Below are positions 38,601 to 50,383 of a stretch of DNA of 64,000 bases, piece after piece (positions within the stretch are counted from its first letter, which is position 1; every line of letters starts with the position of its first letter). Location: NCBI GenBank assembly GCA_958298945.1, contig OY282607.1, forward strand, positions 32,087,000 to 32,150,999, written 5' to 3'. The translations under genes and the position numbers were made by a program. Origin of the DNA: Atherix ibis. Taxonomy: Eukaryota; Arthropoda; Insecta; Diptera; Athericidae. The notes beneath the pieces were generated by a model, which was not told the DNA's origin, ran no database searches, and saw nothing but the letters and a program-made list of their open reading frames with translations.

Positions 38601-40759
38601 AAATTAAAAATTTATAAATGACCGTCGTTAGTAAAAACTAAAACTCAAAACTCCGACGGTTTACCATAAGTCATAATGCATTTTAAATAACAAACATTTT
38701 ATAAACTCTCCCAGTCGGAAAAGGTTTAATATCTTCGTTCTAAAATCATAAAATCAGATTTATTGAATCTTCATTTATTATCTTAAATAAATAAAATATA
38801 AAAACCAATGCAGATATAACTAATAAAGATTCTTTCCCAAAAAAAAAAAACAAACAGATAACATAACATTGAAAAGATATTCTGCAGATAACATCATAAC
38901 TATTTAAATTTTTTGGAATAAATGGAAATTAGCTACCGCTGCTGGGGGTGGTAAAATGCATAATCAAACCGAGAATTATTTGGTAGCAAATTTAAAATCT
39001 TTGTTTCGAAATCAAATTCCGCCTACTTTTGGCAAAACAGACAGCACAACTATCAAAATCATGAATATCTTATATACAAACTAACTAAGAACCTTGCAAT
39101 GTAAGCCATTTGGAAAAATTTAAAAATCTTAAATCCGCCACGAACTTATATCCTGAGGGTGATGTTCGAGAACTCGCCCCATGAATACTTGGATATGCTT
39201 AGAACTTTTTTGAATTTGCATGCTTTTGAAGGAGGTTTCCCCACGGATCTTATTACGAAAATTTTTGTATAGTTGAATTTTTTTTATTTGTGAGTAGCGT
39301 TTTTACTCCTTTTAATTGCATATAAATTAATTCAAGGAATCATCGTTGTGTGCGGGATATGATATGTGTAAGCCAAGAGATAAGAAATTTTCACCTTCAG
39401 CATGTGCCAGAGTCACCGTTCATCATGACAGCAACCAACAAGAAAGTGTAGACTAATGCAAAAAAAAAACGGTCAGTCGGCAGGCTAACATTTTTATAAG
39501 CACTTCTTTTTCACAAAAAACCTCTACCGGATTTACACGCCAAAGTGGAGACAAATATTCCCGACGGCTATGCGAGAAATATCTTAAGACGGTTGCTGTT
39601 TATCTACTTAAGAACAAGCAATACCATCGTTTCGAAGATTGTATAGATCATTTCGACGGAATCTAAACACGATATACTACCGCCGCCAAAAATCTAAAAT
39701 CAAGCGGATGTTGGGGTAATTTTTTGAATTTTTGAATTTCTTAAAAACTCTACGAAAAGTGCTTTTTAATTATATGACAAGCTATTGATCAGATGACGCC
39801 GAAACCAGACAATAAAATTATTGACTTAAATTACTATCCGATTCGAAGGAACTGTTCTTATACTCGTATTGGGTGGGTTTATACGGGGTCGAACAGGGAT
39901 TATTCGACTTTTCAGTAGATCAGAAGGTAACCGCAACACCACATACTCGTACCACATAAAAGTTGTATTTATCAGAATTATAGGCGGAAATAATAGAACG
40001 TTGACATTAAAAGTTTCCACTATCGAACCAGTGAGTTTTAGTACGAAAAACGGAAGTAAACATTTTGAAGGATGGCAAAGTATTACTTGTCGGTCGGGAG
40101 AGAAACATTTTCCACAATTAATTACATTGGTTTATCTTGCACCGCAAAACTATCAATTTTTCTTTATTTCTATTTGTTCAAATTTTCGCATAACTACAAT
40201 AATTATTAACCTAAGCATATAAGTTATAAAACCGTAGACTTTGAAATATTTTTAAGATTACGTCATTGATTATATGATTTTCAAAAAAATTATGTCTGTT
40301 TTTTTTTATTTGTAGTTTAATATGTTTTTTGACCTTTAAGATACACGAAGTATTGGGAGGAGTAGATTGTACTCGATTAATAATAATTTTATCAAATAAC
40401 GGATGCTTTTGTATTAAAGAAGAATAATCAAATATTACCACAAGTAGGTTATTGGGATATTAGGGATTTTATGAGGTATTCGAGATTATCTGAAATAGTC
40501 GAAATTACCTAATAGAGAAAATTTATCAACAATATCAGAGGTGGTTGAAATAAATCCATATAAAAAATACTGTCAATGAAATTTTTTTCAAGATTAGTCC
40601 TTAAAATTCCGCAATTAATATAAAAATGTTTAATAAAAACTTGCTAATTCAGACAATCGCATGAACAGAAAGGATTACACAAGATTCAATTTTTAAAAAA
40701 TCAATTGAAATTAAATTAATAAATGTTAAAAGTATTCACCTTTTAGAATAAAATTTTAA
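38601..40759. other. Unassigned DNA
   Basis: No gene recognised. A 117-codon plus-strand frame at 39869-40222 is longer than most chance frames here and lies in a less AT-rich patch, but it resembles no family I know and overlaps an antisense frame. Confidence 0.4.
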
Positions 40760-40982
40760 AAAAGAAAAATTAGTACTGAAACGCATTGATCTAAGCGCCA
40801 GGACACTAAAGGCCATATGGTGAGAAAGGATATAAGGAAATTCAAGTAGAAATGGAAAGGAATGGTATCTTTTGGGATTTAACGTAGGACCATGCCTCGA
40901 GTTCGCAATCTTGGTGGGATTCGAGCTCACAACCCCTTGAATGGTAGTCTAGCACGCTAACGACTGTGCTCTCGCGCCGGCC
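40760..40982 (-). mobile_element. tRNA-derived SINE
   Basis: Read from 40982 on the minus strand it starts GGCCGGCGCGAGAGCACAGT and continues with a tRNA-like head. A D-arm AGCAC/GTGCT pair, an anticodon-like arm (CTAGA/TCAAG) and a T-arm with GAGCTCGAATCCC (B-box) are all present. The 3' strand of an acceptor stem does not follow, so it is not a tRNA gene. About 150 bp of unrelated body follow, ending in an A-rich stretch near 40760. This layout, a Pol III promoter head, a unique body and an A-rich end, is that of a SINE. Target duplications were not clear. Confidence 0.65.
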
Positions 40983-41229
40983 AATAATTTAATAATTTAC
41001 AAAAAGAACCAAGAAAAGTATCTCCGGACAGCATGTATATAAAGTATCTAGGATATGTGGCAGGGGCCATGATACAGCGCAATTTTATAACAATTCTTAA
41101 TTTTATTTATGAAGACGTAGCCTTTCATAAGTAACCAAATTTCTTCTTTGCAGGTAATTACATTTAAAAAAAAGTACAAAGCAAATTTAAAAAACATTAA
41201 AACAACTAATTTGTAAGGTTATGGAGACT

Positions 41230-41830
41230 TAACATCCGTCAAAGTTTGTTCTCTTCGAGGTGATTTTTTAATCTTGGGAATCAGGAGGTAGTCATAAAAA
41301 ATCCTTTTTCTGACATATCTACAATATCCAATCTAATGCCAAGAATCTTTTTTCTGAGCTTTTTAAAGACTACTAATCAGCTTCAAAAGTTAATCGATAG
41401 TCTGACCTTACAACAGCCCTCAATCGATCTACATTTTTATCAGTTTTTGGTGCTGAAGGCCGCCTTAAATGAACATTGTCTTCCAATGTTTCTCGGCTCA
41501 CCAAAAATGTTTTATGACACCTAGTGTGTTGGTATAAACTAGTAAAACTAGTGCTGTTAACAAGAAATATTCCCCATAGGCTCATTGCAACTTTTCGCAG
41601 ATTTACCAGGCAGAACACAAACTTTGATGGCACGTTGTTGCTCCAAATTTCGCTGTTCCATTTTCCGTAACGTACAATAAAAATACAACTTCACTCATCA
41701 TGCTCTATAGGATTACGTGGTTACCAAACAATGCTAAAGCTTGTACTACACGTCTAAAAGGGACTAACGTACAAGTTCTATGGGGGGTATAATGCCCTAC
41801 TGAAACCAAGTAAACTAACAGATTAAAACT
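41230..41830 (-). pseudogene. Family K transposase N-terminal remnant
   Basis: The minus-strand frame at 41373-41633 carries EDNVHLRRPSAPKTDKN and then DRLRAVVRSDYRLT. This is the link and second helix-turn-helix of a mariner-like transposase ('ED.ersGRPst..t.enV..vr.lv..d.RlT'). The DNA from 41317 to 41410 matches 18399-18490, and 41740-41790 matches 18567-18610, so this is the same family as the element at 17.9-19.3 kb. The catalytic part is absent. Confidence 0.6.
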
Positions 41831-42130
41831 CTGGTAGTAGGCTTCTACTAGGCCTTCCAATTCCCGTCAAGACCCAGGCACATCAGGAACATAAGAAATT
41901 TTAAGATCATAATGTATAAGTCTACTTCGAAACTAAAAGGGGCATCAACAGTTTGACGGGATAGATTCGACGGAAATTGAATGATTTCGTAAAATCCCTA
42001 TTCTAGTCTTTACGTCTATACTGGTTTTAATAGAGTTTTGTAAAAAATTATTTTATAAAAGTTTGTCAAAAGTCAAAGCAGTTGACGGTATTGCCTGTAT
42101 AGTTTTAGGGTTTTAAGTTTTATGTGTATA
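41831..42130. other. Spacer, nothing recognised
   Basis: No feature recognised between the K remnant and the DD41D element. Confidence 0.45.
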
Positions 42131-42131
42131 T

Positions 42132-43391
42132 ATCATTTAAAACCATTTAAAAGTTGCATTTTAAAATGTAAATAAAAAAAAAACTAGTATTTATTTTTTT
42201 AAATTTCCAGTTTTATTAGAAAGATTGAACCTTGAAATTTAAGAATGAAACACAACATCATTTAAATAACAGCCACGGCTGGCCTTACAGTACCCCATTC
42301 GCTCGACCCAATTTTTCAGTACATTTTCGATTGTTTGGGCCAGTATCTCTTCAATCGCAACTTTGATTTCGTGTTTCAAGGCCTCAATTGTCTTTGGATG
42401 GCTTGCGTAATATTTATCCTTAACGGCTCCCCACAGAAAATAGTCCAACGGACACAAATCACAGTTCCGAGGCGGCCAATTGACATCAGAATTTCGGCTG
42501 ATTATTCGGTTTTCGAAAGCAGTGCCCAAAAGTTGGATTGTTACGTTAGCTGTGTGGCAAGTAGCCCCGTCCTGTTGAAAACAAATGTCGTCCATGCCAT
42601 TTTCTTCAACTTTTTGAAACAAAAATTCGTTGACCATGCCACGATAGCGCTCACCATTGACCGTAACGGCGGCTCCTTCATCGTTTTCGAAGAACAACGG
42701 GCCAATGATGCCTCCAGTCCAAAGTCCGCACCAAACCGTGACTCGTTGTGGATGCACCGACTTTTCCATGCTGATGTATGGATTTTCTGAGCCCCAGATA
42801 CGACAATTTTGTTTGTTGACATACCCACCGAGGTGGAAATGGGAGCCTCATCCGAAAAGATGATTTTTCGGTAAAAATGCTCATCTTCACATCGGATGGT
42901 TTTGCGGCTTTAGTTGTTGGACTAATTGAACTTTGTAAGCTTTCATACCGAGGTGTTTGTGCAAAATTCTCAACAGAGAAGTGCGAGAAATGTTCTATTC
43001 CTGAGAACGGTGACGAGTTGATGTTGATGGATGATCACTGACACTTTCAGCAACGGCGGCAATATTCTCGGTCGTACGCACTGTCTTAGAGCGGGAACGA
43101 GTTGCTTTGGCAACCAACAAACCAGTTTCGCGAACTCGTTTCACGAATTTGTCCACAAGTTGACGTGATGGCATTCGATATTTGCTCATTTTTTTTTTAA
43201 ATTTGTCACAGTTTGAGTTTAAGACTCACCACTTTGGAATTAAGTTCTCAATATTTCCCTTTAAGTGTATGGATTACCATTTCGTCAAATTCAGACTTTC
43301 AACTAACAATCTGTCAATTCGTGATGACATTTAACACTCAAGTACTTCAAATAAATAGTGGTTCAAAATGCAACCGCTAGATGGACCACCC
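42132..43391 (-). mobile_element. DD41D Tc1/mariner-type element, about 1260 bp
   Basis: The right end (read inward) is GGGTGGTCCATCTAGCGG followed by TTGCATTTT. The left end has a degenerate counterpart with CCATTTAAAAGTTGCATTTT. TA lies next to both proposed ends. The left boundary is weakly supported because its outer ten or so bases have diverged. It holds a single minus-strand transposase gene with several frameshifts. Scraps of the same family occur near 29.3, 51.5 and 63.6 kb. Confidence 0.7.
42239..43189 (-). pseudogene. DD41D transposase, frameshifted
   Basis: The N-terminal part (42995-43189) has VDKFVKRVRETGLL and TVRTTENIAAVAESV, a helix-turn-helix linker; the first helix-turn-helix seems to be missing. 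The middle, in shifted frames, has SDEA with the first catalytic Asp near 42850 and GYVNKQN-like residues. The 176-codon frame at 42239-42769 has RVTVWCGLWTGGIIGPLFF, then CFQQDGATCHTA (second Asp) and NCDLCPLDYFLWG (third Asp). Exactly 41 residues separate these two, which defines the DD41D class; I know this class from rosa/Visitor-type elements. The C-terminus ends normally at 42239. At least two frameshifts inactivate it. Confidence 0.88.
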
Positions 43392-43408
43392 TATATAAGT
43401 CCAGAGAT

Positions 43409-43745
43409 TTAGCGTTTTATGGTATGGCGTTTGTTCAATTTTTTTTCTACTTGGTAAACAATTTTGGGAGGAATTGGATTTGGATTTAGGGAATTTTTGT
43501 TAGATACAAAGCAGGCTGTGTTATCTGCAAATGTAACGGATACGGGAGAGATACTCAAAAGTTCAATGGATTCATTTATGTGGAAGTGCCGGTTTAAAAG
43601 AAATGATTTTAGAACTAGGTAATAGGTGAAAGGAGAGATACTCTTGACTTGCCACAGTAAGCTTGACTTATATGTAAAAACACACTGGTACAATACTCAC
43701 TCTATGCTTTTTAAAGGGGATGGAATGAAACATAATTTATTGTCA
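43409..43745 (-). pseudogene. LINE reverse-transcriptase fragment (second LINE family)
   Basis: The minus-strand frame has SPFTYYLVLKSFLLNRHFHI, the region before the GVPQGS motif. It then jumps to VTFADNTACFVSN, a degenerate form of the catalytic 'YADDta.fvs' motif with Asn in place of the second Asp. The GVPQGS segment between them is deleted. The following NPIPPKIVYQVEKKLN resembles the fragment at 61.1 kb (PNHPEVVYKVERIV). Mariner copy 2 begins 17 bp further on. Confidence 0.7.
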
Positions 43746-43761
43746 TGCTGGGTAGGATATA

Positions 43762-44975
43762 CGAGGGTCGTTCAATAAGTCCTTAGAAAAAGATGGAAAA
43801 AAACTTTTTTTTTTAAAAAAAATTTTAATATTTTTCAACATAATTTCATTTTAGCTCTATACACTTTTCCAACTGTTTTTCCAAAATTTTTATCCCGTCC
43901 AAAAAATAGGATTTCGGAAGTTCTGCAAAATACTCATCCGTTTGAACAATGACGTCTTCGTTGGAAGTGAACCGTCGTCCGCCAAGCCATTTCTTCAGAT
44001 TGGGGAAAAGAAAATAGTCACTCGGGGCCAAATCTGGCGAATAAGCGGGATGCTGCAACAATTCCATTCTCAATTCCACAATTTTGGCCATGGAAACAGC
44101 GCAGGTGTGCACACGCGCATTGTCCTGATGCAAGAGGATTTTTTTTTCTTCAGATGGGGGCGTTTCTCTTTGATTTCCTCGCTCAACCGTTGCAATAACG
44201 ACGCGTAATACGCTCCTGTTATTGTTGTTCCTTTTTCCAAGTAGTCGATAAAAATGATGCCCTGCGAATCCCAAAAGACCGTAGCCATTACCTTGCCGGC
44301 CGATAGCACAGTTTTTGCCTTCTTCGGAGCCCGTTCACCCTTGAAAATCCACTGTGATGATTGTCTCTTCGTTTCTGGAGTGCAGTAGTGTATCCAGGTT
44401 TCATCCACAGTGACATATTCTCCTCTGAGAGCAAACGCGGCACTCATCTTGCCGAAATTTTTTTCACAGACAATTTTTCATGCAAAATTAAAGCGACTGT
44501 ACCTTTTGATATGCCTGTGGCCTCAACTAATTCGCGCACTTTAATTCGCCGATCGTTCAAAATCAGATCGTGGATTTTGTCGATGATTTCAGGAGTAGAC
44601 ACTTCAACTGGGCGACCTGAACGATGTTCATCTTTTGTGGATGAACGGCCACGTTTAAATTCATTCACCCAATTGTAAACCGTCGCAAGCACAGGTGCAG
44701 ATGTGCCATGAACTGCATCCAACTCGGCTTTGATTTCTTTCGGGCTTAAGCCTTTCAAATGGAGATGTTTGATGACAGCCCTAAACTCGCTTCTTTCCAT
44801 TGTTATGCACAAATAAATGTCGTTAACTTTAATCGACGATAGAAATTGACCTACGCTATGGATCGAGCTGAAATTTAGACAGCTTTCCTGTCGATAATGG
44901 GATTTACAAAAAAAATTTACCGACACTACGAGCGCAATTTCTCGGATTTTCTAAGGACTTATTGAAGGACCCTCG
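43762..44975 (-). mobile_element. Mariner type 2, copy 2, 1214 bp
   Basis: 29-bp terminal inverted repeats differ at one position, with TA on each side (43760-43761 and 44976-44977). It is 62 bp shorter than copy 1. This equals a deletion of about 76 bp in the transposase here minus the 14 bp that copy 1 lacks. The lesions of the two copies are at different places. Confidence 0.92.
43846..44800 (-). pseudogene. Mariner type 2 transposase, copy 2
   Basis: It starts at the ATG at 44800 (MERSEFRAVIKH). The N-terminal half is open as far as KKISAR, where a TGA replaces the Trp codon of the WVP motif near 44444. Shortly after, about 76 bp are missing compared with copy 1, and the frame shifts. 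The first catalytic Asp lies in TVDETWIHY. A second frameshift in the Lys codons near 44145 precedes HQDNARVHT, and SPDLAPSDYF follows with the correct 34-residue spacing. The last codons are cut by a TGA after CIELK, a few residues earlier than in copy 1. Confidence 0.9.
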
Positions 44976-44977
44976 TA

Positions 44978-46597
44978 TCTCCTTCTTGAATCTTCCTTTC
45001 TTAGAGATTTTGTACAGAATTTGTAGGAGAATAATCCGTTTATATCCATTAGATACACGGGCCTGCAGAATAATTTTAATGACTAAAAATAAGCGGAGAA
45101 TCGGTCATAATTTTGTCTAATAACGAAGACTTTTGCTCTTTCCATAGTCGAAAGTTTTGTTTATTGAAAATAGTTTTATAAAATTGCTTCGAAAGCAGTG
45201 GATGCTTTAAAGGGAAAACTTATTTTTAAGAGAATAGTCAGTTCTGTTGTGACTTTAGTAGAATATTTTTTGTTTACCATAGTATATCTTCATATGGAGT
45301 AAGTTTCTACAAGGTGATCAGCAATTATTTCTACTTTTCTGTCAAATTTTTGTAAATGCGCTGTTTTCTTATAAGATAAAAGTTTCGTTGTTGCTGCTCA
45401 TAATTTTCTCTTTTTTTAATGTGATAAAGAATGCATATTGACATTTCGTCATGCAGCTCTTTTTGTAGTTAACTCAATTTTTGCTTATCACTGGGCATTC
45501 TTATCTAAAACAGCTGCTCCTATTTTTTTATATAATATTAAAAAAAGTGAATTAAAATACTTAAAAAGAACTACTTAGATTTTTAATCTATTACATAATA
45601 AATAGAGTTTTTGATTAAATTTTAAGCCGTTCAGTTTGAATGTGGTATACGTTACTTTTTCAAAAGTAATAGAGTTAATAATAACATTAATTATAATTTA
45701 ATTGTTTAATTTGATAGTAGCGTACGTCGCTGTACTCAGGATAGAATTAATATTTTATTAAAAGTGCGATAACTGTGTGTAAAGTGTTATTTAGAATTAT
45801 ATGTAGTAGTGTTTAAAAATCTTTGATCTATATTTGTATAAGAAGGAGAGAATAATGCAGTTTCGGAAATTATATTATAGTGCTATAATTAACATTATTT
45901 TATATGATTTTATCAGGCAGTGAATCACGTCAAACATCCTTATCTTAGTAATGGAATTACACGGCTTTCGAAGCGCATTTGTATTTTATAGAAATATTTC
46001 CTATAATGCGAAAAATCGTTAACCCCAGAAAAATACATATGAGAGTGATTCTATTAGATGAAAAGGCAACTTACATTGAGTTATTAAAAAAAGAAAACAG
46101 CACAAATGACCCCATGGTCATCTCATCGTTAATGCAAAAGAAGAAATAATATAAGAAATAGTGGTGAAAAATAGTTTTCCCAACAAAATTATAGTTAAGT
46201 CTTGTTCTTTGAAAAATTGTTGAGATAAAATAAGTTCTTTCTAATCGGCACCTCATCTTTGATAAATTTTTGAAAGCAAAATTTGTTGTTAAATACTACA
46301 TTTAAACAAGAAAATAAAATGAGAAAATTAAGGAGCTACGAAACAAAACCAAAACAGTACCAATTTTATTATTGTATTTGTCATATAAAAATATTATCAA
46401 GACGATTGCAAAAAAAAATTGTCTGGATATTTTCAACGTCTTACGAAGGACGACTAGCAAATACTGCAAAACGATATATTCCTGGAGAATAAATGCGTGG
46501 AAAATCTGAAAATACAATAAGAATCTGTCAAAGAGTACATTTATAGCTTTTCTGCCTTTACTAGCCATTACACAAGTCCTATAAGTGAATAATTTAA
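44978..46597. other. Unassigned AT-rich DNA
   Basis: No gene or element recognised. Confidence 0.45.
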
Positions 46598-47237
46598 TTA
46601 GTCCAACTGATGACAGTACACTTCAGAATTGATCGCTGTGTTGCTCGGTGGAAGCTCTGTCCACCAAATAAATAGCATAACCTTTTTTTGATGAATATTG
46701 GCTTTCAAAATGCTTTGAGCCGGTACATCTTTTCTACTCCAGGATCTTTTGCGCTTAACATTGTTGTAGACAATCCATTTCTCGTTCCCAGTGATGATAC
46801 GATCATTTTCTTGGCGTTTGAGAAGCAAATCACAAACGTCATTGCGACGGCACAAATTTTTTTCCGTAAGAAGATAAGAAACCCATATGTTGAGCTTTGA
46901 GATAAAACCTAGCCGTATCAAATGATCATGAACGATCGTTTTCGATAAATTTAATCTTTCAGCGATCTCACAAGTTATTATTCGCCGGTTTGCATCAATT
47001 AATGCCTTTATAGTGTCTTCATCAGCTTCAACTGGCCTTCCAGAACGTGGTATATCTTCGAGATCAAAATTGCCGGATCGAAATTTTACAAACCAGTTTT
47101 GGCACTAGCCCTCACTTAACACATTTTCTCCATACACATCGGATAATTTTTTTCTTGCTTGAACAGCATTTTTATCTTTTCTATAGTAAAAAAGTAAAAT
47201 ATGCCAAAAATGCCTATTTTTCACTTTTCACTTTCTA
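46598..47237 (-). pseudogene. Mariner transposase, N-terminal two thirds
   Basis: The minus strand near 47215 reads HILLFYYRKDKNAVQARKKL, aligning with HILLYYFRKGKNALRVHKKL of the 13.4-kb element. The expected start codon near 47235 seems to be ATA, and a TGA follows. A TAG near 47105 interrupts the motif CQNWFVKFRSGNF. Then come RSGRPVEADEDTI, a second helix-turn-helix and, in the open frame 46598-46921, LGFISKLNIWV and TGNEKWIVYNN. In that last block the first catalytic Asp has become Asn. The protein stops after YCHQLD, so the second and third catalytic Asp are lost. Confidence 0.85.
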
Positions 47238-47433
47238 TATTTAAAAGGGTATCAACCACAAACTACTATGCAGAATCAATATTAGTAGAAACCAAAAACT
47301 ACTATGCGCAAGCCTTGCTATGTCAGCTGTCAAAATACATATGATTATGCGGCTTAAGTGTGAAGTTGGTTGTAAAAAAATACAATTAAGTCCTCTGTTG
47401 GGAAACAACGAAATTACTTTCCGGACAACCCAA
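46598..47433 (-). mobile_element. Mariner (cecropia-like), 3' half missing
   Basis: The right boundary is a mariner-type end: the complement of 47404-47433 reads TTGGGTTGTCCGGAAAGTAA, and a TA follows at 47434-47435. The left end is absent, because the transposase breaks off after CHQLD near 46600 with no TIR beyond. This type is related to the element at 13.4 kb by protein and by the first ten TIR bases, but the rest of the TIR differs, so it is a separate lineage. Confidence 0.8.
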
Positions 47434-47435
47434 TA

Positions 47436-49779
47436 ATTGGCTATCAATGGATACGATTTTTTCATGATATTCCCTATAAAAATTTTATAAGCTAACTTTA
47501 GATAAAAAAGAGAAATTTGTCACAAATCCACCTAAATAGATCCTTTATACGCTGCTGTTCGTCCTCTTACTTCAGCTAAATATACAGATATGATGGAATT
47601 GCTTAAAAAAAAAGTTTAAATTTTAAAAATAGTAATGATAACGATATTATATTGAACTGATATACTTTTATATGAAATATGTTTTAATTATGAATTATTT
47701 ATAATTATGTATTTTTGTATTTAATGAATATTAAATTAAAAAATTCTTTAACAAATAAAAGTAAATCTTCTCAAACGTTGGTATCAATATTTTTAAATAT
47801 CGTTAGATATCTCGATTTAAAAACAAAGAGAATTATACCACTTCCAAAATTAATGGCTCATTTATTATATTATATCAAATACGAAATACCAAAAAAAAAA
47901 TAATTAAGAGTATTTACTCTTTACTCATTTGAATAAAATACTGTGTAGCAAACATTTCAATAATGCTAAAGCCAAGAATGTATCACAAATACTATTACTT
48001 ATCTTATCTCTTTTTTGAGACATACCATCATAATAGTATGCTTATTTTCTTTTGAACTGATGCAAGTACAAACATTAAAACAATTATAAAAATTTGCATG
48101 TTTCAGTAATTAAAAAATTCAAAATTAAAAGTAAACTTTTATTATCAATAATAACTTCATTTACTTGCAGTTATGAAGTCGGAAATTGTATATATTCATA
48201 CTATTAGTCATATTCATGTAAATGATGTGCCAATACGAACGTATCCCACGAATTCACAGAAAGCAATCTAATTACTAGAAATCCACCTGATGATTATACC
48301 AATCCCGAAGAGATATATTTGTTTACCTTTTCAATTTAACTACATTGGATATTCATAGTAAATATCGGGGTTTATCTAATTTTTTCTAAGCAAATAACTG
48401 AGGAAAGGTGTAAAATGTTAATAATTGATTTTAATTATTTTGTTATTATATAAAATTATTCTTTAAAATACTATCAGAAGTTACGGAAGAATTTTTAACA
48501 AAATTTCATAAGAAAATGGGATAGCCTTAAATGACTTAGAGCTATTAAAACAACTACAAGTATGTATACTAGTGCAGTTAAAAAACAGATACTCCTGAAT
48601 AACATCGTCTGTTTGACCTAAAAATTTTTTTAAATAAAAAAACAAAAAGTAAATAACAGAAATCAATCTCTAAACTAAATTTCAAAATCATTTAACTAAT
48701 GTTATCCTAAAATAATATATAAAATTAATACAATAATCATCCTAATAAACTATATCCCTAGCGGAACCAATGTTTACCTTCCTTTTTTTTGTTTCAGTTA
48801 AAGTGGCTCACCTGAGAAATTTTATATGGAAAATTAGTAAAACAAAAACGAAAGCATAATTATTGTAAATTTTGTATTATCATCAGTGAACATAACGTGA
48901 TCATTTTATTTAAAAATTCAAATATAATTTTCTGCTATAAATCTATAAATTTTTGAACGTTTCAGAATATATTGGAATATCTAAAACTGAATTTAGCCTT
49001 TTATTATGTTAAAACATAATTGACCGAGTCTGGTGCGGGACGAAGAAATGGTGAACGGCATTAGATGTAAAAGGAAGCAAGCATAAGAGGAGCTAAAATG
49101 ATTATCTTACTTATTATAAGGGTTTTTAATGATGATTTCTTTAAAAATAAATTGTATATACATAATTTTCGTTAGACGAACATGTTGCGAGTGTATGGTA
49201 TGTTATGTTGTTGGAATCTTTTGCAAACTCAGTTAAATATCACAGTTACATCTTGGTCAATATGTTTACTTGGACGATTTTTCTTTCCCGTTTTAGGTAG
49301 GGTCTCTGTTCCTAATTATGACGAAATGATCTTCCATATGCTGAGATAATTTAAAAGTTATTATTTTGGATTTATATCTTACGAGTAACTTTGATAAAAC
49401 ACGTCCAATTTGCACTGTTCTGAAAATTAATCTAGACAAAAAAAAATACTTCCTGCATCAGTAATACTTTATCTTAACACTCAAGCTTTAAGAAATTATA
49501 TTGGGCAGACCATATTGAGCGTGTTCACTTATATAAAAATTCCTTCCTAGTCGCAAATTATATGGTAAAACAAAACTATCCACAAAAACCAAAATTTCTC
49601 TAAATTCGGATTATTAGTTAGCCCAAAATTTTTTTTCTAAGTAGAACTTCTTATATTGCGGAGCTGTCAGACCCAATAATTCCTAATCCAACCCTTTTTT
49701 TAAACTGTTTTAAATATTTAAAATTATTTTATAAAATTTAATAATGTCTTAACTGTTCCCTCCAATTTACTATCCATCA
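47436..49779. other. Unassigned AT-rich DNA
   Basis: Very A/T-rich. I see no gene, RNA or mobile element. Confidence 0.45.
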
Positions 49780-50035
49780 GTTTCTTAAAGGAAGTCGGCA
49801 ACGACAAGCTATTAGAGACGAAAACTTACGAAATGGCCTCATAGCCATGGCGCTTTAAGAATTGCCTTTAGCTTTTGCCTCAGAGACTTTAAATATAAAT
49901 AAACCAAATACCTCAAAAATACCAAACCCACTAACAGTATCTAGTCGATAAAGCAAATTGCCACTAGATTTTCAAATAAATGAAAAGCATTGGACCAAGA
50001 CTACTACTCTAAGGCAGACCACAGTCAAGAATCGA
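49780..50035 (-). pseudogene. Possible LINE reverse-transcriptase scrap
   Basis: At about 50035-49975 the minus strand reads GLPQSSSLGPMLFIYLK, close to the 'GVPQGSvLGPiLF..Y' motif of non-LTR reverse transcriptases. The sequence that follows has no clear motif. Only one motif supports this, so it is tentative. It does not match the other LINEs in the window closely. Confidence 0.35.
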
Positions 50036-50383
50036 TTTTAGAATTATAATAATATAAAGGAAAACGTAAGAAAAATTTTCTCCACACAAATTTTTCTAAA
50101 AATAATTTCCTTTAATAAAATACCTTTCAAAGAAAAAGTCTATAATATAAAATAGTTTTCAAAAAAAAGTCTTCCGTAATTAGTTTTTATAATAAAATTT
50201 GGATTAAACTATTAATTGTAATAAATTTTGCTTTTTTATTATTAATGATTAGCAATTTTCTAACATAGTTTTTAATATTCATCAATATAACCACATTTCG
50301 CCCGAACAACTGCTTTGTAAACCATTTTTCCAGAGTTTTTTGGAATAATTTCATTCCGACTTTCAAAAAGATTTCTCCAGTAG
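50036..50383. other. AT-rich spacer
   Basis: Nothing recognised. Confidence 0.45.

Noticed and set aside
39869..40222. 117-codon plus-strand frame
   Set aside because: The length is notable here, but there is no motif and it overlaps an antisense frame, so it was kept only as a note.
40900..40982. tRNA gene
   Set aside because: The head folds partly like a tRNA, but the 3' acceptor strand is absent and the T-stem has a mismatch, so it was called a SINE.
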